From: JBGPIT01 sp041485125
GTDB taxonomy: Bacteria; Desulfobacterota; Binatia; UTPRO1
Length of the DNA: 19,971 bases
Assembly: GCA_041485125.1 (NCBI GenBank)
Contig: JBGPIT010000047.1
Coordinates: 1 to 19,971, forward strand
Reading direction: 5' to 3'
Positions 6,571-14,377 of this stretch are shown here, piece by piece. Each line of letters opens with the position of its first letter. Position 1 is the first letter of the stretch. The notes under the pieces were generated by a model. That model searched no databases, was not told the origin of the DNA, and was given only the letters and a program-made list of their open reading frames with translations. A program made the translations under genes and the position numbers.

Positions 6571-9417
6571 CTAAGAGGCGGTCAGCTCCGGGACACCATC
6601 GCGCGGCGCCGTCGCGTCCGGCAGGATCACCCGGAACGTCGAGCCGATGCCGAGCTCGCTCTCGACCTCGATGCGCCCCTCGAGCTGGGTGACCAGCGTG
6701 TGCACGATGTAGAGGCCGAGGCCGGCGCCGGCGTAGGAGCGCGAGTCTGAGCTGTCGACCTGCCGGAAGATGTCGAAGATGAACGGCAGATGCTCGCGCG
6801 CCATGCCGATGCCCGTGTCGCGCACCGTGAGCACGGCGCCGTCCGCCGTCGGCTCGCAGCCGACCGTGATCGTTCCGGTCGGCGTGAACTTGCGCGCGTT
6901 GCCGACGAGATTCTTCACGATGGCTTTCAGCTTCCGCCGGTCGGTGCAGAGCGCCACGCCGTGCGCGGCCGGCCATCGCACCTCGACGTCGCTCGTCCGC
7001 GGCAACGCGCCGAACTCCGCGGCGAGATCGGCGACCAGGTCGTCGATGGGCACCATCTCCCGGCGTGGAACGTCGGTGCCCGACGCGATGCGGTTCATGT
7101 CGAGCGTCGCTTCGACGAGCTCGAGCAGCTCGAGGCTGGAGCGGCGGACGCTGGCGAGGAGCTGCCGGCGTTGCTGCTCCGCCGGCTCGTCCTCCAACAT
7201 CTCGGCGTAACCGAGGATCACGTTGATCGGGGTACGGAGCTCGTGCGACATCGTGGAGACGAACTCGGATTTGAGTCGACTGGCGTCCTCGATCTCCTCG
7301 ACCAGGCGCGCGTTGGTGAGCGCCATCGACGCGAGCTGACTGATCCCATCGGCGATACGCGTCGCATGGACATCGAACGGCGCCGGCGCAACGGGGTAGC
7401 TCGCGATCAGCACTCCGATCAGTTTTCCGCGGTTGCGTAGCGGTATGCATACGGCGAGCGCCGTGCCGCGGCGCTCGAGCATCGCGCGTATGGCAGGATG
7501 CTCGGCAGTGTCGGGTGTCACGAACACGAGCTTCCCTGCGGTCAGTCGTGCCTCCATCGCGGCGAACAGTCCGGCAGGGGCCCGCAAGGTACGATAGATC
7601 TCGGCCTCTTCGATCGGAAAGCCGTACGTCGCGATGGGAACGTAGACGTCGTGCTCGGGTTGGTGCATCCACGCACTGATGTAGCCGCAGCCGAGTACTG
7701 CGGTGGTCACCTCGCACAGCCGCTCGAGAAGGACGCGCGTCTCGAGGGACGAGACCAGCTCACGCCCGACCTGTGCCAGCGCCGCGGTTGCCTGCGCTTC
7801 CTGGGCGTGCGCCGCTTTCGCGCTCTGACGCTCGATGAACTGACCGACGTGCGCGCCGAGGGTCGTGAGGGTCTGTATCGACTCCGCATCGGGCTGCTGA
7901 ATGTCGTGGCTGTAGAACTCCATGACGGCGACGATCTCGCCGCCGAGCACGATCGGAAAACCGAACGCCGCACGCAGGCCGTCACATGCCGCGATCGGCG
8001 CCGGGACGTAGTCCGGCTCCGCTTGCACGTCGGGGATCCAGAGCGCAGCCTGCTCCGCCCAGATCCGTCCCGGCAGGCCCCTGCCCGGCGCGAACGCGCG
8101 CGCACGGCTCGCGGCGATGAAGGATCCGACCCCCGCGGCGGGTGCATGCCAGGACGCTTGGCAGCGCAGCATCCGCTCGTCCTCGTCCATGCGCCACAAC
8201 AACCCGGCATCCCACCCGACGCTCTCGCATATCGTCTGCAAGATACGCGGACCCGCTTCCGCGAAGGTCTCGCATTCCGCCAGGACACGCGCGACCGCGT
8301 ACTGGAGGGCGAGACGACGTTCCGAGCAGCGAAGCTCCTCCTCGACACGCTTGCGGTCGGTGACGTCTTCCATGGTGCCGATGTGGCCCGTCACGGTGCC
8401 GTCCTCCGCGCGGACCGGCTTCGTCCGGGCGTGAACCCAGCGCAGGCCAGTCGTCGTCTCGATTCGAAAATCGTGCGAGCTTTCGAGATTCTCGCGCAGC
8501 GCCCGGGAAGATTGCTCGAGCAAGGTCTGGCGATCGTCGCGATGGACCGTACGAATCCATCCGGAGCCGAGACCCTCCTCGGGGGGCATGCCCGCGATCT
8601 CCCCCCAGCGGGCGTTGAAGTACGTGGCCTGCCCACTCAGGTCGGACTCGAAGATGCCGATCGGCGCCGCGGCGCTGAGGGTCCGGAAGCGCGACTCACT
8701 GGCTGCGAGCTCTCGAGTACGCGCGCGCACGATGGCCTCGGTCGTCTCGTTCGCGATCTCCCGCTCGGCGCGCTGCGCGGCGATGCTGCGCATCTCCCGC
8801 CTGCTCCGCAGACACACGACGGCGATGGAGAATCCCACGAACGCGATCCAGCCGAGATCCTCGATCGAGCGCCACCATGGCATGACGCCCAGGTCATAGG
8901 CGGAGTCCGGCCAATAGACGCCGCGCAACACGTGATCGGCGACGACGACGATCGCAGCGGGCGGGAACACGGTGACGTCGCGATAGAAGGCGAGAAACGC
9001 GAGCGAGCCGAAGATGACGAAGTGCGTCTCGATGCGCCCGGCGGTGAGATGGACCAGCAAGGCCGCCATCAGCATCTGAGCGGCGGCGATCGAGTGCCTG
9101 GTCCAGCGACGTCCCGCGTACTTGCCACCGACAAAGACCGTCCACGCCGTGATCGCCCCGCCCACGACGATCGCAATGAGGAGATGCGGCTGCGCCTCGC
9201 CCGCTCGGCCCGCCCACGCGAGCGGTGAGATCAGGTGCGCGGCGAGGATCGCGGCGGCCCACTCGGCCACCATGAGGGTGACGAAGAACTCATCGGTGCG
9301 CGTGTAGACGCGCTGCCGATGCTCGCGAAAGAGCGCCTCGGCGCGGACCGACGCCGCCGCGCCGGGCTCCGCGGCACGCGGGCTGGCACCACGCCCATCG
9401 GAGCCGCGTCCGTCCAC
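6571..9417 (-). CDS. Membrane sensor histidine kinase, PAS-GAF-GAF-HisKA-HATPase
   Basis: A 948-residue sensor kinase. After about 40 soluble residues, five or six hydrophobic helices fill residues 42-207. They include the unusual polar motif GRIETHF followed by VIFGSLAFLAFYRD, a conserved-looking sensor region I cannot name. A cytoplasmic Arg/Glu-rich linker leads to a PAS domain (about 240-360, ending in MEDVTDRKRVEEEL), two GAF domains (about 365-515 and 559-700), HisKA with His725 in STMSHELRTPINV, and HATPase_c (about 825-935) with N-box NLVGNARKF, DTGIGM and GAGLGLYIV. No receiver domain is attached. The start is a GTG with GGGAG two bases upstream, a tight fit; any later start would remove the first helix. 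It is 105 bases upstream of the molybdoenzyme gene on the same strand and could be co-transcribed. Confidence 0.93.
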   Translation of the reverse strand: MDGRGSDGRGASPRAAEPGAAASVRAEALFREHRQRVYTRTDEFFVTLMVAEWAAAILAAHLISPLAWAGRAGEAQPHLLIAIVVGGAITAWTVFVGGKYAGRRWTRHSIAAAQMLMAALLVHLTAGRIETHFVIFGSLAFLAFYRDVTVFPPAAIVVVADHVLRGVYWPDSAYDLGVMPWWRSIEDLGWIAFVGFSIAVVCLRSRREMRSIAAQRAEREIANETTEAIVRARTRELAASESRFRTLSAAAPIGIFESDLSGQATYFNARWGEIAGMPPEEGLGSGWIRTVHRDDRQTLLEQSSRALRENLESSHDFRIETTTGLRWVHARTKPVRAEDGTVTGHIGTMEDVTDRKRVEEELRCSERRLALQYAVARVLAECETFAEAGPRILQTICESVGWDAGLLWRMDEDERMLRCQASWHAPAAGVGSFIAASRARAFAPGRGLPGRIWAEQAALWIPDVQAEPDYVPAPIAACDGLRAAFGFPIVLGGEIVAVMEFYSHDIQQPDAESIQTLTTLGAHVGQFIERQSAKAAHAQEAQATAALAQVGRELVSSLETRVLLERLCEVTTAVLGCGYISAWMHQPEHDVYVPIATYGFPIEEAEIYRTLRAPAGLFAAMEARLTAGKLVFVTPDTAEHPAIRAMLERRGTALAVCIPLRNRGKLIGVLIASYPVAPAPFDVHATRIADGISQLASMALTNARLVEEIEDASRLKSEFVSTMSHELRTPINVILGYAEMLEDEPAEQQRRQLLASVRRSSLELLELVEATLDMNRIASGTDVPRREMVPIDDLVADLAAEFGALPRTSDVEVRWPAAHGVALCTDRRKLKAIVKNLVGNARKFTPTGTITVGCEPTADGAVLTVRDTGIGMAREHLPFIFDIFRQVDSSDSRSYAGAGLGLYIVHTLVTQLEGRIEVESELGIGSTFRVILPDATAPRDGVPELTAS

Positions 9418-9557
9418 AGCTCCCGTTCAGCAGGTGGCGTGCCAGTTTCGGCGGCGCTACGGCGCCGGATTCCGTCGGCTTCGCGGCGGCCTACCGAGCA
9501 CGTCGCTACAAGAACGACCGTCGGAGCGATCGCCTGCCATACGGGCGCCTACGTACG

Positions 9558-11189
9558 TCACCCGCGTATCACGCGGCCGGCATGCGCGTCGGGATCGTAC
9601 ACCTCGCCGTTCAAGACGTGACGGCCGTTGATCAGGACGTGCTCGATACCCGACGGGAAGCGCGCCGGTACGTCGAAGGTCGCGGTGTCGCGCAGTCGAG
9701 CACGATCGAGGACGACGAGATCGGCGGCGCCGCCGGTGCGCACGTAGCCGCGGTCGGTCCAGCGCAGGCGCGCCGCCGCGGCGCCGGTCATCTTGTGCAC
9801 GGCGGTCTCGAACGGAAACAGCCCTTGCTCGACGTAGGTGCTGAGCACACGCGGGAAGGTGCCGTAGCTCGCCGGGTTCTGGTGACCCTCGGCGGTGACG
9901 AAGGTATCGGTCTCGATCGTGCAGAGCGGATGGCGGAGGACGGCGCGGAGCGCGTCCTCCGCGCCACGGTCGCCGCTGTAGGTGTGAATGAGAACGCGCG
10001 CCATGCGGCGGCTGTCGACGACCATGCGGGCGTAGAAGTCGAAGGGATGCATGCCGGCGCGCTCGGCGGCCTCGGTGACACGCAGGCCGTTGTACTGGTT
10101 CAGGGCCGGCGCGTTCGCGTTCATGATCTGGATGTCGGCGAGATCGAAACCGAGCGCGCCGAAGACGCCGGCGGCGAACGCCTGCAGATCCGCGCGCTCT
10201 TGTGGACTCTCCAGCACCTCCTCGAGGCGCGGCAGGATCCAGGGTGGAAAGAGCACGCTCGCTGTCGTGTTCCCGGCGGTGTACGGGAACGCGTCGAAGC
10301 CGACGTCGAGGCCGCCGGCGTGCGCGTCCTCGATCAGGCGGATCGCGTCGGCGCAGCTCGGCCACGTGGCACGGCCGACGAAGATGAGGTGGCTGATCTG
10401 CAGCCGAACACCCGCCGCCCGCGCCACTCCCAGGATCTCCTTGATCGCGGCGAGATTGTGGAACTCCTGCGTCGGATCGCTCACGTAGGCGCCGCTGATC
10501 CAGCTGTAGGCCTTGAGGTGCGAGGTGAAGAGCTTGCCGTCGCGCGCCGCCCATCCCGCGAAGGCCGCGAGCTCGTCCTCTTGCGCGAAGATCCCGGGCG
10601 GGTAGCCGAGACCGGTGCTGACGCCGATGCAGCCGGCGTCGAGCCCCTCGCGCGTCAGCGTCTCCATGCGCGCGAGCTCCTCGGCGCTCGGCGGAGCCGG
10701 ATTGAGCGCGCCGGTCACGGCGGCACGGACGGTGCCGTGGCCGACCAGCTGGGCGACGTTCATCGACACGCCGCCGCGCTCGAGCGCGTCGAGGAACTCC
10801 GCCGTCGACTCCCAACGAAACACGATCGCGTCGTCGGTGATGAGCCGGCTCGCGTCGGCGGCGGCTTCGCGGTTCCGGTCGCTGATCGGCGCCGGGCTGA
10901 AGCCGCAGTTACCGCCGACGAGCGTCGTCATGCCCTGACGGATGAACGGCTCGACGAGCGTGCGGTGGTCGGCGCCGGGCAGCAGCCAATCGGAGTGCGA
11001 GTGGATATCGATGAATCCCGGGACGATCGTCTTGCCGGTGCAATCGAGGATCTGAGCGGCCTCGAGGCCGCTCAAGTCACCGACGGCGCTGATGCGCTCG
11101 CCGCTGACGGCCACGTCCGCGCGGACCGCGGGAGAGCCCGTGCCATCGACGATTTCGCCGCCGCGGAGCTTGAGATCACACCGTGCCAT
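9558..11189 (-). CDS. N-acyl-D-amino-acid deacylase-like amidohydrolase
   Basis: A 543-residue metal-dependent amidohydrolase close to the D-aminoacylase group. The small beta domain (1-56 and the C-terminal 60 residues, with GGAADLVVLD) wraps a TIM barrel. Metal-site residues visible are His63-Ser-His65-Ser-Asp67 in FIDIHSHSD, Cys95 in GGNCGFSPAP (the metal-bound Cys typical of D-aminoacylases), His224 in TSHLK and His267 in ISHL. STGLGYPPG and ETDTFVTAEG...YGTFPRVL are also hallmarks. It would hydrolyse N-acylated D-amino acids or a related amide; the exact substrate is open. No signal peptide, so cytoplasmic. The start at ATG 11189 has AAGGA six bases upstream (11196-11200); a longer frame to 11252 is not supported. 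It is first in the minus-strand run and divergent from the RRM gene. Confidence 0.9.
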   Translation of the reverse strand: MARCDLKLRGGEIVDGTGSPAVRADVAVSGERISAVGDLSGLEAAQILDCTGKTIVPGFIDIHSHSDWLLPGADHRTLVEPFIRQGMTTLVGGNCGFSPAPISDRNREAAADASRLITDDAIVFRWESTAEFLDALERGGVSMNVAQLVGHGTVRAAVTGALNPAPPSAEELARMETLTREGLDAGCIGVSTGLGYPPGIFAQEDELAAFAGWAARDGKLFTSHLKAYSWISGAYVSDPTQEFHNLAAIKEILGVARAAGVRLQISHLIFVGRATWPSCADAIRLIEDAHAGGLDVGFDAFPYTAGNTTASVLFPPWILPRLEEVLESPQERADLQAFAAGVFGALGFDLADIQIMNANAPALNQYNGLRVTEAAERAGMHPFDFYARMVVDSRRMARVLIHTYSGDRGAEDALRAVLRHPLCTIETDTFVTAEGHQNPASYGTFPRVLSTYVEQGLFPFETAVHKMTGAAAARLRWTDRGYVRTGGAADLVVLDRARLRDTATFDVPARFPSGIEHVLINGRHVLNGEVYDPDAHAGRVIRG

Positions 11190-11272
11190 CGTTCGTCCTT
11201 TCCGGCTGCGCGCGGCACCGTAGCCTCGGTCCGATCCTCGGATCAAGCACACTCCGGGTGCGGAGAATCCCT

Positions 11273-11301
11273 TTGTGCGGCGGCCCAGGGCGGGATATGG
11301 T
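11273..11301 (+). promoter_or_regulatory. Candidate sigma70-type promoter for the RRM operon
   Basis: TTGTGC (11273-11278) and TATGGT (11296-11301) are separated by 17 bases. The -10 matches four of six consensus positions and the -35 three. It sits in a locally AT-rich patch (TATGGTTTTTATC) that stands out in this GC-rich window. It would give a leader of roughly 145 bases before the RRM start. Confidence 0.4.
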
Positions 11302-11399
11302 TTTTATCTGACTGTCTGGCGCGAGAAGCCCTCCCGTTGAGCGGCATTCACCAGCCTCCCGCACCCCACATTCAGCTACGACAGCGAGCGGTGTCCCAC

Positions 11400-11420
11400 G
11401 AGGTGGAATTCGTCCACCTT
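11400..11420 (+). promoter_or_regulatory. Leader hairpin upstream of the RRM gene
   Basis: AGGTGGA (11401-11407) pairs exactly with TCCACCT (11413-11419) around an ATTCG loop, with a further G-T pair outside. It lies in the presumed untranslated leader, about 33 bases before the RRM start codon and outside any gene. It could be a regulatory or stability element. No known riboswitch class is recognised. Confidence 0.4.
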
Positions 11421-11452
11421 CTCGGCCGCCGCGCCGGCGCATGGAGCGACTG

Positions 11453-11758
11453 ATGGGCAAAAAACTGTACATCGGTAATTTGGGATTCGACGTGACCAGC
11501 AAGGAGATCGAGGACGTGTTCGCCGAGGTCGGCGCACCCGAATCGGTCGCGCTCATCACCGATCGCGCCACCGGACAAAGCCGCGGCTTTGCCTTCGTCG
11601 AGATGGCTTCCAACGCCGACGCGCAGAAAGCCATCCAGCAGCTCGACGGTCGTGAGATCAGAGGCCGCGCGATTCGCGTCAGCGAGGCGCGCGACCGCGA
11701 CGACAGTCGTGGCGGCGGAGGCGGCGGCGGAGGCGGAGGCGGTCGCAATCGTCGCTAG
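11453..11758 (+). CDS. Single-RRM RNA-binding protein with glycine tail
   Basis: A 101-residue RNA-binding protein. One RRM spans about residues 4-80, with RNP2 Leu5-Tyr-Ile-Gly-Asn-Leu10 and RNP1 Arg44-Gly-Phe-Ala-Phe-Val-Glu-Met51. The three RNA-stacking aromatics Tyr6, Phe46 and Phe48 are all present. Residues 81-101 are an Asp/Arg linker, eleven consecutive glycines (87-97) and RNRR. This is the bacterial Rbp-type layout known from cyanobacteria and many other bacteria, where such proteins bind single-stranded RNA and are often cold- or stress-linked. Met at 11453 is chosen because GGAG (11443-11446) lies six bases upstream; an in-frame ATG at 11441 has no site of its own. The zinc-ribbon gene follows after 31 bases, probably on the same transcript. 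Confidence 0.95.
   Translation: MGKKLYIGNLGFDVTSKEIEDVFAEVGAPESVALITDRATGQSRGFAFVEMASNADAQKAIQQLDGREIRGRAIRVSEARDRDDSRGGGGGGGGGGGRNRR
11711..11743 (+). repeat. GGC/GGA triplet tract encoding eleven glycines
   Basis: Eleven glycine codons in a row, nearly all GGC or GGA, with a local GGCGGA period. Such tracts can change length by replication slippage in whole codons, so tail length may vary between strains. Confidence 0.8.
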
Positions 11759-11776
11759 CGCCTGAAGTCAGAAGCC

Positions 11777-11784
11777 AAGGAGGT
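11777..11784 (+). promoter_or_regulatory. Strong ribosome binding site of the zinc-ribbon gene
   Basis: AAGGAGGT, fully complementary to the usual 16S rRNA 3' end, five bases before the ATG at 11790. It is the best such site in the window and the main evidence that the short downstream frame is a real gene. Confidence 0.8.
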
Positions 11785-11789
11785 CATCG

Positions 11790-11993
11790 ATGGCATCAGC
11801 ATCGTTCGAGCCCTGTCCAGCGTGTCAGAGCCCGCTCGCGTATCTGGTCGGCGTGAGCGGTAGTCAGATGAATCCGAAATGTCCGTCGTGCCACGCCGTA
11901 GTCGAGGTGTCGCGCGCGACCTTGTTGATGGCGGACCACTCCCGTCCGACGCCGCTTCCCGGCAGCACGAAATTCCCACCGCGTAGGCGGTGA
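11790..11993 (+). CDS. Small four-cysteine zinc-ribbon protein
   Basis: A 67-residue protein with two CPxC knuckles, Cys9-Pro-Ala-Cys12 and Cys31-Pro-Ser-Cys34, separated by 18 residues, which is standard zinc-ribbon geometry. Between them is a short hydrophobic stretch (PLAYLVGV). The C-terminal third is basic and proline-rich, ending in PPRRR. The fold suggests a nucleic-acid or protein contact role, and no catalytic feature is seen. A near-perfect Shine-Dalgarno supports translation. It lies 31 bases after the RRM gene on the same strand, with a strong hairpin after it, so the two are probably one dicistronic mRNA. Function is unknown; partnership with the RRM protein is an inference from position. 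Confidence 0.75.
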   Translation: MASASFEPCPACQSPLAYLVGVSGSQMNPKCPSCHAVVEVSRATLLMADHSRPTPLPGSTKFPPRRR

Positions 11994-12018
11994 CGCTCCC
12001 TCTACCCCAGTCGTCCGA

Positions 12019-12048
12019 GCGCGCGCCCGCCTGAGGGCGGGCGCGCGC
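12019..12048 (+). terminator. 13-bp perfect hairpin after the RRM/zinc-ribbon unit
   Basis: GCGCGCGCCCGCC (12019-12031) and GGCGGGCGCGCGC (12036-12048) are exact reverse complements around a TGAG loop, an all-GC stem. It begins 25 bases after the zinc-ribbon stop. No U-tract follows, so it is best read as a strong-stem terminator or 3'-end stabiliser. Confidence 0.65.
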
Positions 12049-12163
12049 CGCACGCCGACGGCCGCCGACGCGACCCTGCAGCATGGCCGTCGCGGCGAAC
12101 TGCCTTTCCACGCCGACTCTCCCGATGTGGTAGGCGCGCCGAAATCATGCGCGGAGGGTCACG

Positions 12164-13327
12164 ATGGGCGGAGCGTACCGTCGACACGTTCAGCCCGGCC
12201 GGCCGTTGGGTTCGGCTCTGCTCGAGCTCGCCGCGGTGTTTCTACGCCTGGGCGCGACGGCGTTCGGCGGCCCGGCGGCGCACATCGCGGTCATGGAGGA
12301 CGAGCTGGTGCGGCGCCGTCGCTGGCTCACGCAGGAGCGCTTCCTCGACATCCTCGGCGCGACCAATCTCATCCCCGGCCCGAACTCGACCGAGGTCGCG
12401 ATCCACGTCGGCTATCTGCGCGGCGGGCTCGCCGGCCTCGTGGTCGCCGGCACGGCGTTCATCCTGCCGGCGATGTTTCTCGCGATCCTCTTGGCGCGCG
12501 CCTACGTCGCCTACGGCACATTGCCGCAGGCTTCCGCCTTTCTCTCCGGCGCCAAGCCGGCGATCGTCGTCGTGATCGCGCAGGCGCTCTGGCGGCTCGG
12601 CCTGACCGCGATCCGCTCGCGCCAGCTCGCGATCGTCGGCCTGATCGCGCTCCTCGCGGCGGCGCTCGGGACGAACGAGCTCGTCCTGCTCTTCACCGCC
12701 GGCGCGATGACGGCGAGTCTCGCGATGCTCGGCGCGGCACGAGGGCCGGCGCGCTTCGGAGTCGCGATCGTGCCGATCGCGGTCGCCGCGGCGACGACGC
12801 CGGCGGTTCCCTTCACCCAGAGCGCCCTCTTCCTCTTCTTCTTGAAGGTCGGCTCGGTGCTGTTCGGCAGCGGCTACGTGTTGATCGCGTTCTTGCGTGC
12901 CGACCTGGTCGAGCGCTGGCATTGGCTCACCAACGCGCAGCTGCTCGACGCGATCGCCGTCGGCCAACTGACGCCGGGGCCGGTCTCCACCGCCGCGACG
13001 TTCATCGGCTACGTGCTCGGACGCGAGACCGGCGCGCTGCTCGCGACCGTCGGCATCTTCCTTCCCGCGTTCGTCTTCGTCGCGCTGAGCGCGCCATTTC
13101 TCTCGCGCCTGCGGCGCTCGTGGGCCGCGGCCGCGTTCCTCGACGGCCTGAACGTCGCCGCGCTCGCGCTCCTCGCGGTGGTGACGTGGCAGCTGACGCG
13201 GGCCGCGATCGTCGACTGGCGGGCGGCGCTGATCGCGGCGCTCGGCGCGGTCGCGCTGCTGCGGTTCGGCGTCAACTCGGCGTGGCTCGTCATCGGCGGT
13301 GGACTCGCCGGTCTCGCGCTCGGCTGA
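12164..13327 (+). CDS. chrA: ChrA-type chromate/anion transporter, two fused CHR halves
   Basis: A 387-residue polytopic inner-membrane protein with about ten hydrophobic segments in two related halves. Half one carries Phe34-Gly-Gly-Pro-Ala-Ala-His40 and Pro71-Gly-Pro-Asn-Ser-Thr76. Half two repeats the pattern with Phe234-Gly-Ser-Gly and Pro271-Gly-Pro-Val-Ser-Thr. These motifs define the long-chain ChrA family, whose studied members export chromate. The start ATG has GGAGGG five bases upstream. No ChrB or other chromate gene is adjacent, so the natural substrate may be another oxyanion such as sulfate. It is convergent with the acyltransferase gene and follows the RRM-unit hairpin, so it probably has its own promoter in 12049-12163, which I could not identify. 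Confidence 0.93.
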   Translation: MGGAYRRHVQPGRPLGSALLELAAVFLRLGATAFGGPAAHIAVMEDELVRRRRWLTQERFLDILGATNLIPGPNSTEVAIHVGYLRGGLAGLVVAGTAFILPAMFLAILLARAYVAYGTLPQASAFLSGAKPAIVVVIAQALWRLGLTAIRSRQLAIVGLIALLAAALGTNELVLLFTAGAMTASLAMLGAARGPARFGVAIVPIAVAAATTPAVPFTQSALFLFFLKVGSVLFGSGYVLIAFLRADLVERWHWLTNAQLLDAIAVGQLTPGPVSTAATFIGYVLGRETGALLATVGIFLPAFVFVALSAPFLSRLRRSWAAAAFLDGLNVAALALLAVVTWQLTRAAIVDWRAALIAALGAVALLRFGVNSAWLVIGGGLAGLALG

Positions 13328-13360
13328 GGCGCGGAGCGCGGCGCGGGCGGTGACCGGAGC

Positions 13361-14053
13361 TCAGGTGCCGAGCGACGCCCGCTCGTCCGCGACGGCATCC
13401 TCTTCGAGCAGGCGAGGATGCGTCGCGAGATGCGGGTACTTCGCCATCGCGGTCGTGTAGAACGCGCGGATGATCTCCATGTCCGCGCCCAGGTCGCCGC
13501 TCGCCGCGATGACCGGGCCGATGCCGCCGACCTTGCGGCGATAGTCGAGGAACGTGCAGATGATCGGCACGTCCGCGCCGCGCGCGATGTGGTAGAAGCC
13601 CGACTTCCAGTGCGCCGCCCGCTTGCGCGTCCCGGAGGGCGGGACCACCAAGTAGAGCTGATCGGCGGCGCCGAAATGTTCGATCGCTTGCTGGACCAGA
13701 TTCGTCCGACGGTCGCGATGGACGGGCACGCCGCCGAGGCGGCGCAGCAGCCATCCGAGCGGGCCGCGGAAGAGCTCGCGCTTGCCGAGCCACGCCGGCT
13801 TCACGCCGAGCACGTACGAGACCGCGAGCATGAAGGGCAGGTCCCAGTTCGAGGTGTGCGGTGCGGCGATCACGACCGCCCTGGTTCCGATGGGAAGCTG
13901 CCCTTCGACGCTCCACCTGAACGCGGCGAGGTAGAGCCTGCCGAGCAGGCGTGCGATCCGCCCGGCGTTGCCGCGCCGGTCGGTGAGCCCCACGCTCGGT
14001 CCGGTCGCAGGGGACGCCTGATTTGGAACGCGATCGCCGTTGCCGCCGCGCAC
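13361..14053 (-). CDS. PlsC-like 1-acyl-glycerol-3-phosphate acyltransferase
   Basis: A 230-residue membrane-associated acyltransferase. Motif I is His66-Thr-Ser-Asn-Trp-Asp71 (HX4D, the catalytic pair), motif II is GGVPVHRD (107-114) and motif III reads Pro139-Ser140-Gly-Thr-Arg143 where the family normally has PEGTR. The glutamate that helps bind glycerol phosphate is therefore Ser. Downstream WKSGFYHIA is typical of a small subfamily of these enzymes. Likely role: acyl transfer to a lysophospholipid or related acceptor at the inner membrane; the motif III change makes the acceptor uncertain. The start is a GTG without a clear ribosome site. A second GTG at about codon 21 is an alternative and would leave all motifs intact. 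It is convergent with chrA and divergent from the helicase gene. Confidence 0.85.
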   Translation of the reverse strand: MRGGNGDRVPNQASPATGPSVGLTDRRGNAGRIARLLGRLYLAAFRWSVEGQLPIGTRAVVIAAPHTSNWDLPFMLAVSYVLGVKPAWLGKRELFRGPLGWLLRRLGGVPVHRDRRTNLVQQAIEHFGAADQLYLVVPPSGTRKRAAHWKSGFYHIARGADVPIICTFLDYRRKVGGIGPVIAASGDLGADMEIIRAFYTTAMAKYPHLATHPRLLEEDAVADERASLGT

Positions 14054-14377
14054 AGCACGGCCGGCACGAAGCTGGCGCAGCCGACTCAGAGCGAGCCGCC
14101 GATCATCGAGCCGAGCATCTTACGCCGCTCTCGATCTAGGATCATCGTACGAAAGAATCCATCGCACACCGCGGGCGCGCGTTCCAGAGGTCATCGAGCC
14201 CCGGGAAGGCATGCGGTCTTCCCGCACTCGGCTGCGGACCGTTGCAAGTCTGCCCCCGACGCTCGCGCCACCGGGTTTGCCCGTAGCTGAAACGCAAGGG
14301 AGCTGGTGAGCCCCGCGGTTGCCGGCGAAGCGACGGCGGGGTTCGCAAAGCCCGAGCACGCGCCCTATCGTGGCGGA
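14054..14377. other. Divergent intergenic region with a helicase leader hairpin
   Basis: About 320 bases with no independent gene. CGGGAAG (14202-14208) pairs with CTTCCCG (14218-14224) around nine bases, a possible leader structure for the helicase mRNA. AAGGGAG at 14296-14302 precedes a GTG at 14306, which is in frame with the helicase and could begin a 24-residue longer protein. No clear -35/-10 pair was found for either divergent gene. Confidence 0.35.

Noticed and set aside
4093..6750. Long plus-strand open frame of 885 codons opposite the molybdoenzyme
   Set aside because: Its composition is Arg/Glu/Ala/Val-rich without domain motifs, and the opposite strand carries a full set of molybdoenzyme motifs. 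Long antisense frames are expected in high-GC DNA.
7498..9228. Plus-strand frame of 576 codons opposite the histidine kinase
   Set aside because: A shadow frame rich in Arg, Asp and His with no recognisable domain, while the kinase frame has all catalytic boxes.
9582..11453. Plus-strand frame of 623 codons opposite the amidohydrolase and reaching the RRM start
   Set aside because: It is antisense to a gene with a complete metal site, has low-complexity composition and would run through the RRM promoter and leader.
11711..11743. GGCGGA repeats considered as a CRISPR-like or intergenic repeat
   Set aside because: They are in-frame glycine codons at the end of the RRM gene, typical of such proteins.
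12164..13327. A chromate-resistance operon around chrA
   Set aside because: No ChrB, ChrF or superoxide dismutase gene is nearby; the neighbours are an RNA-binding unit and an acyltransferase.
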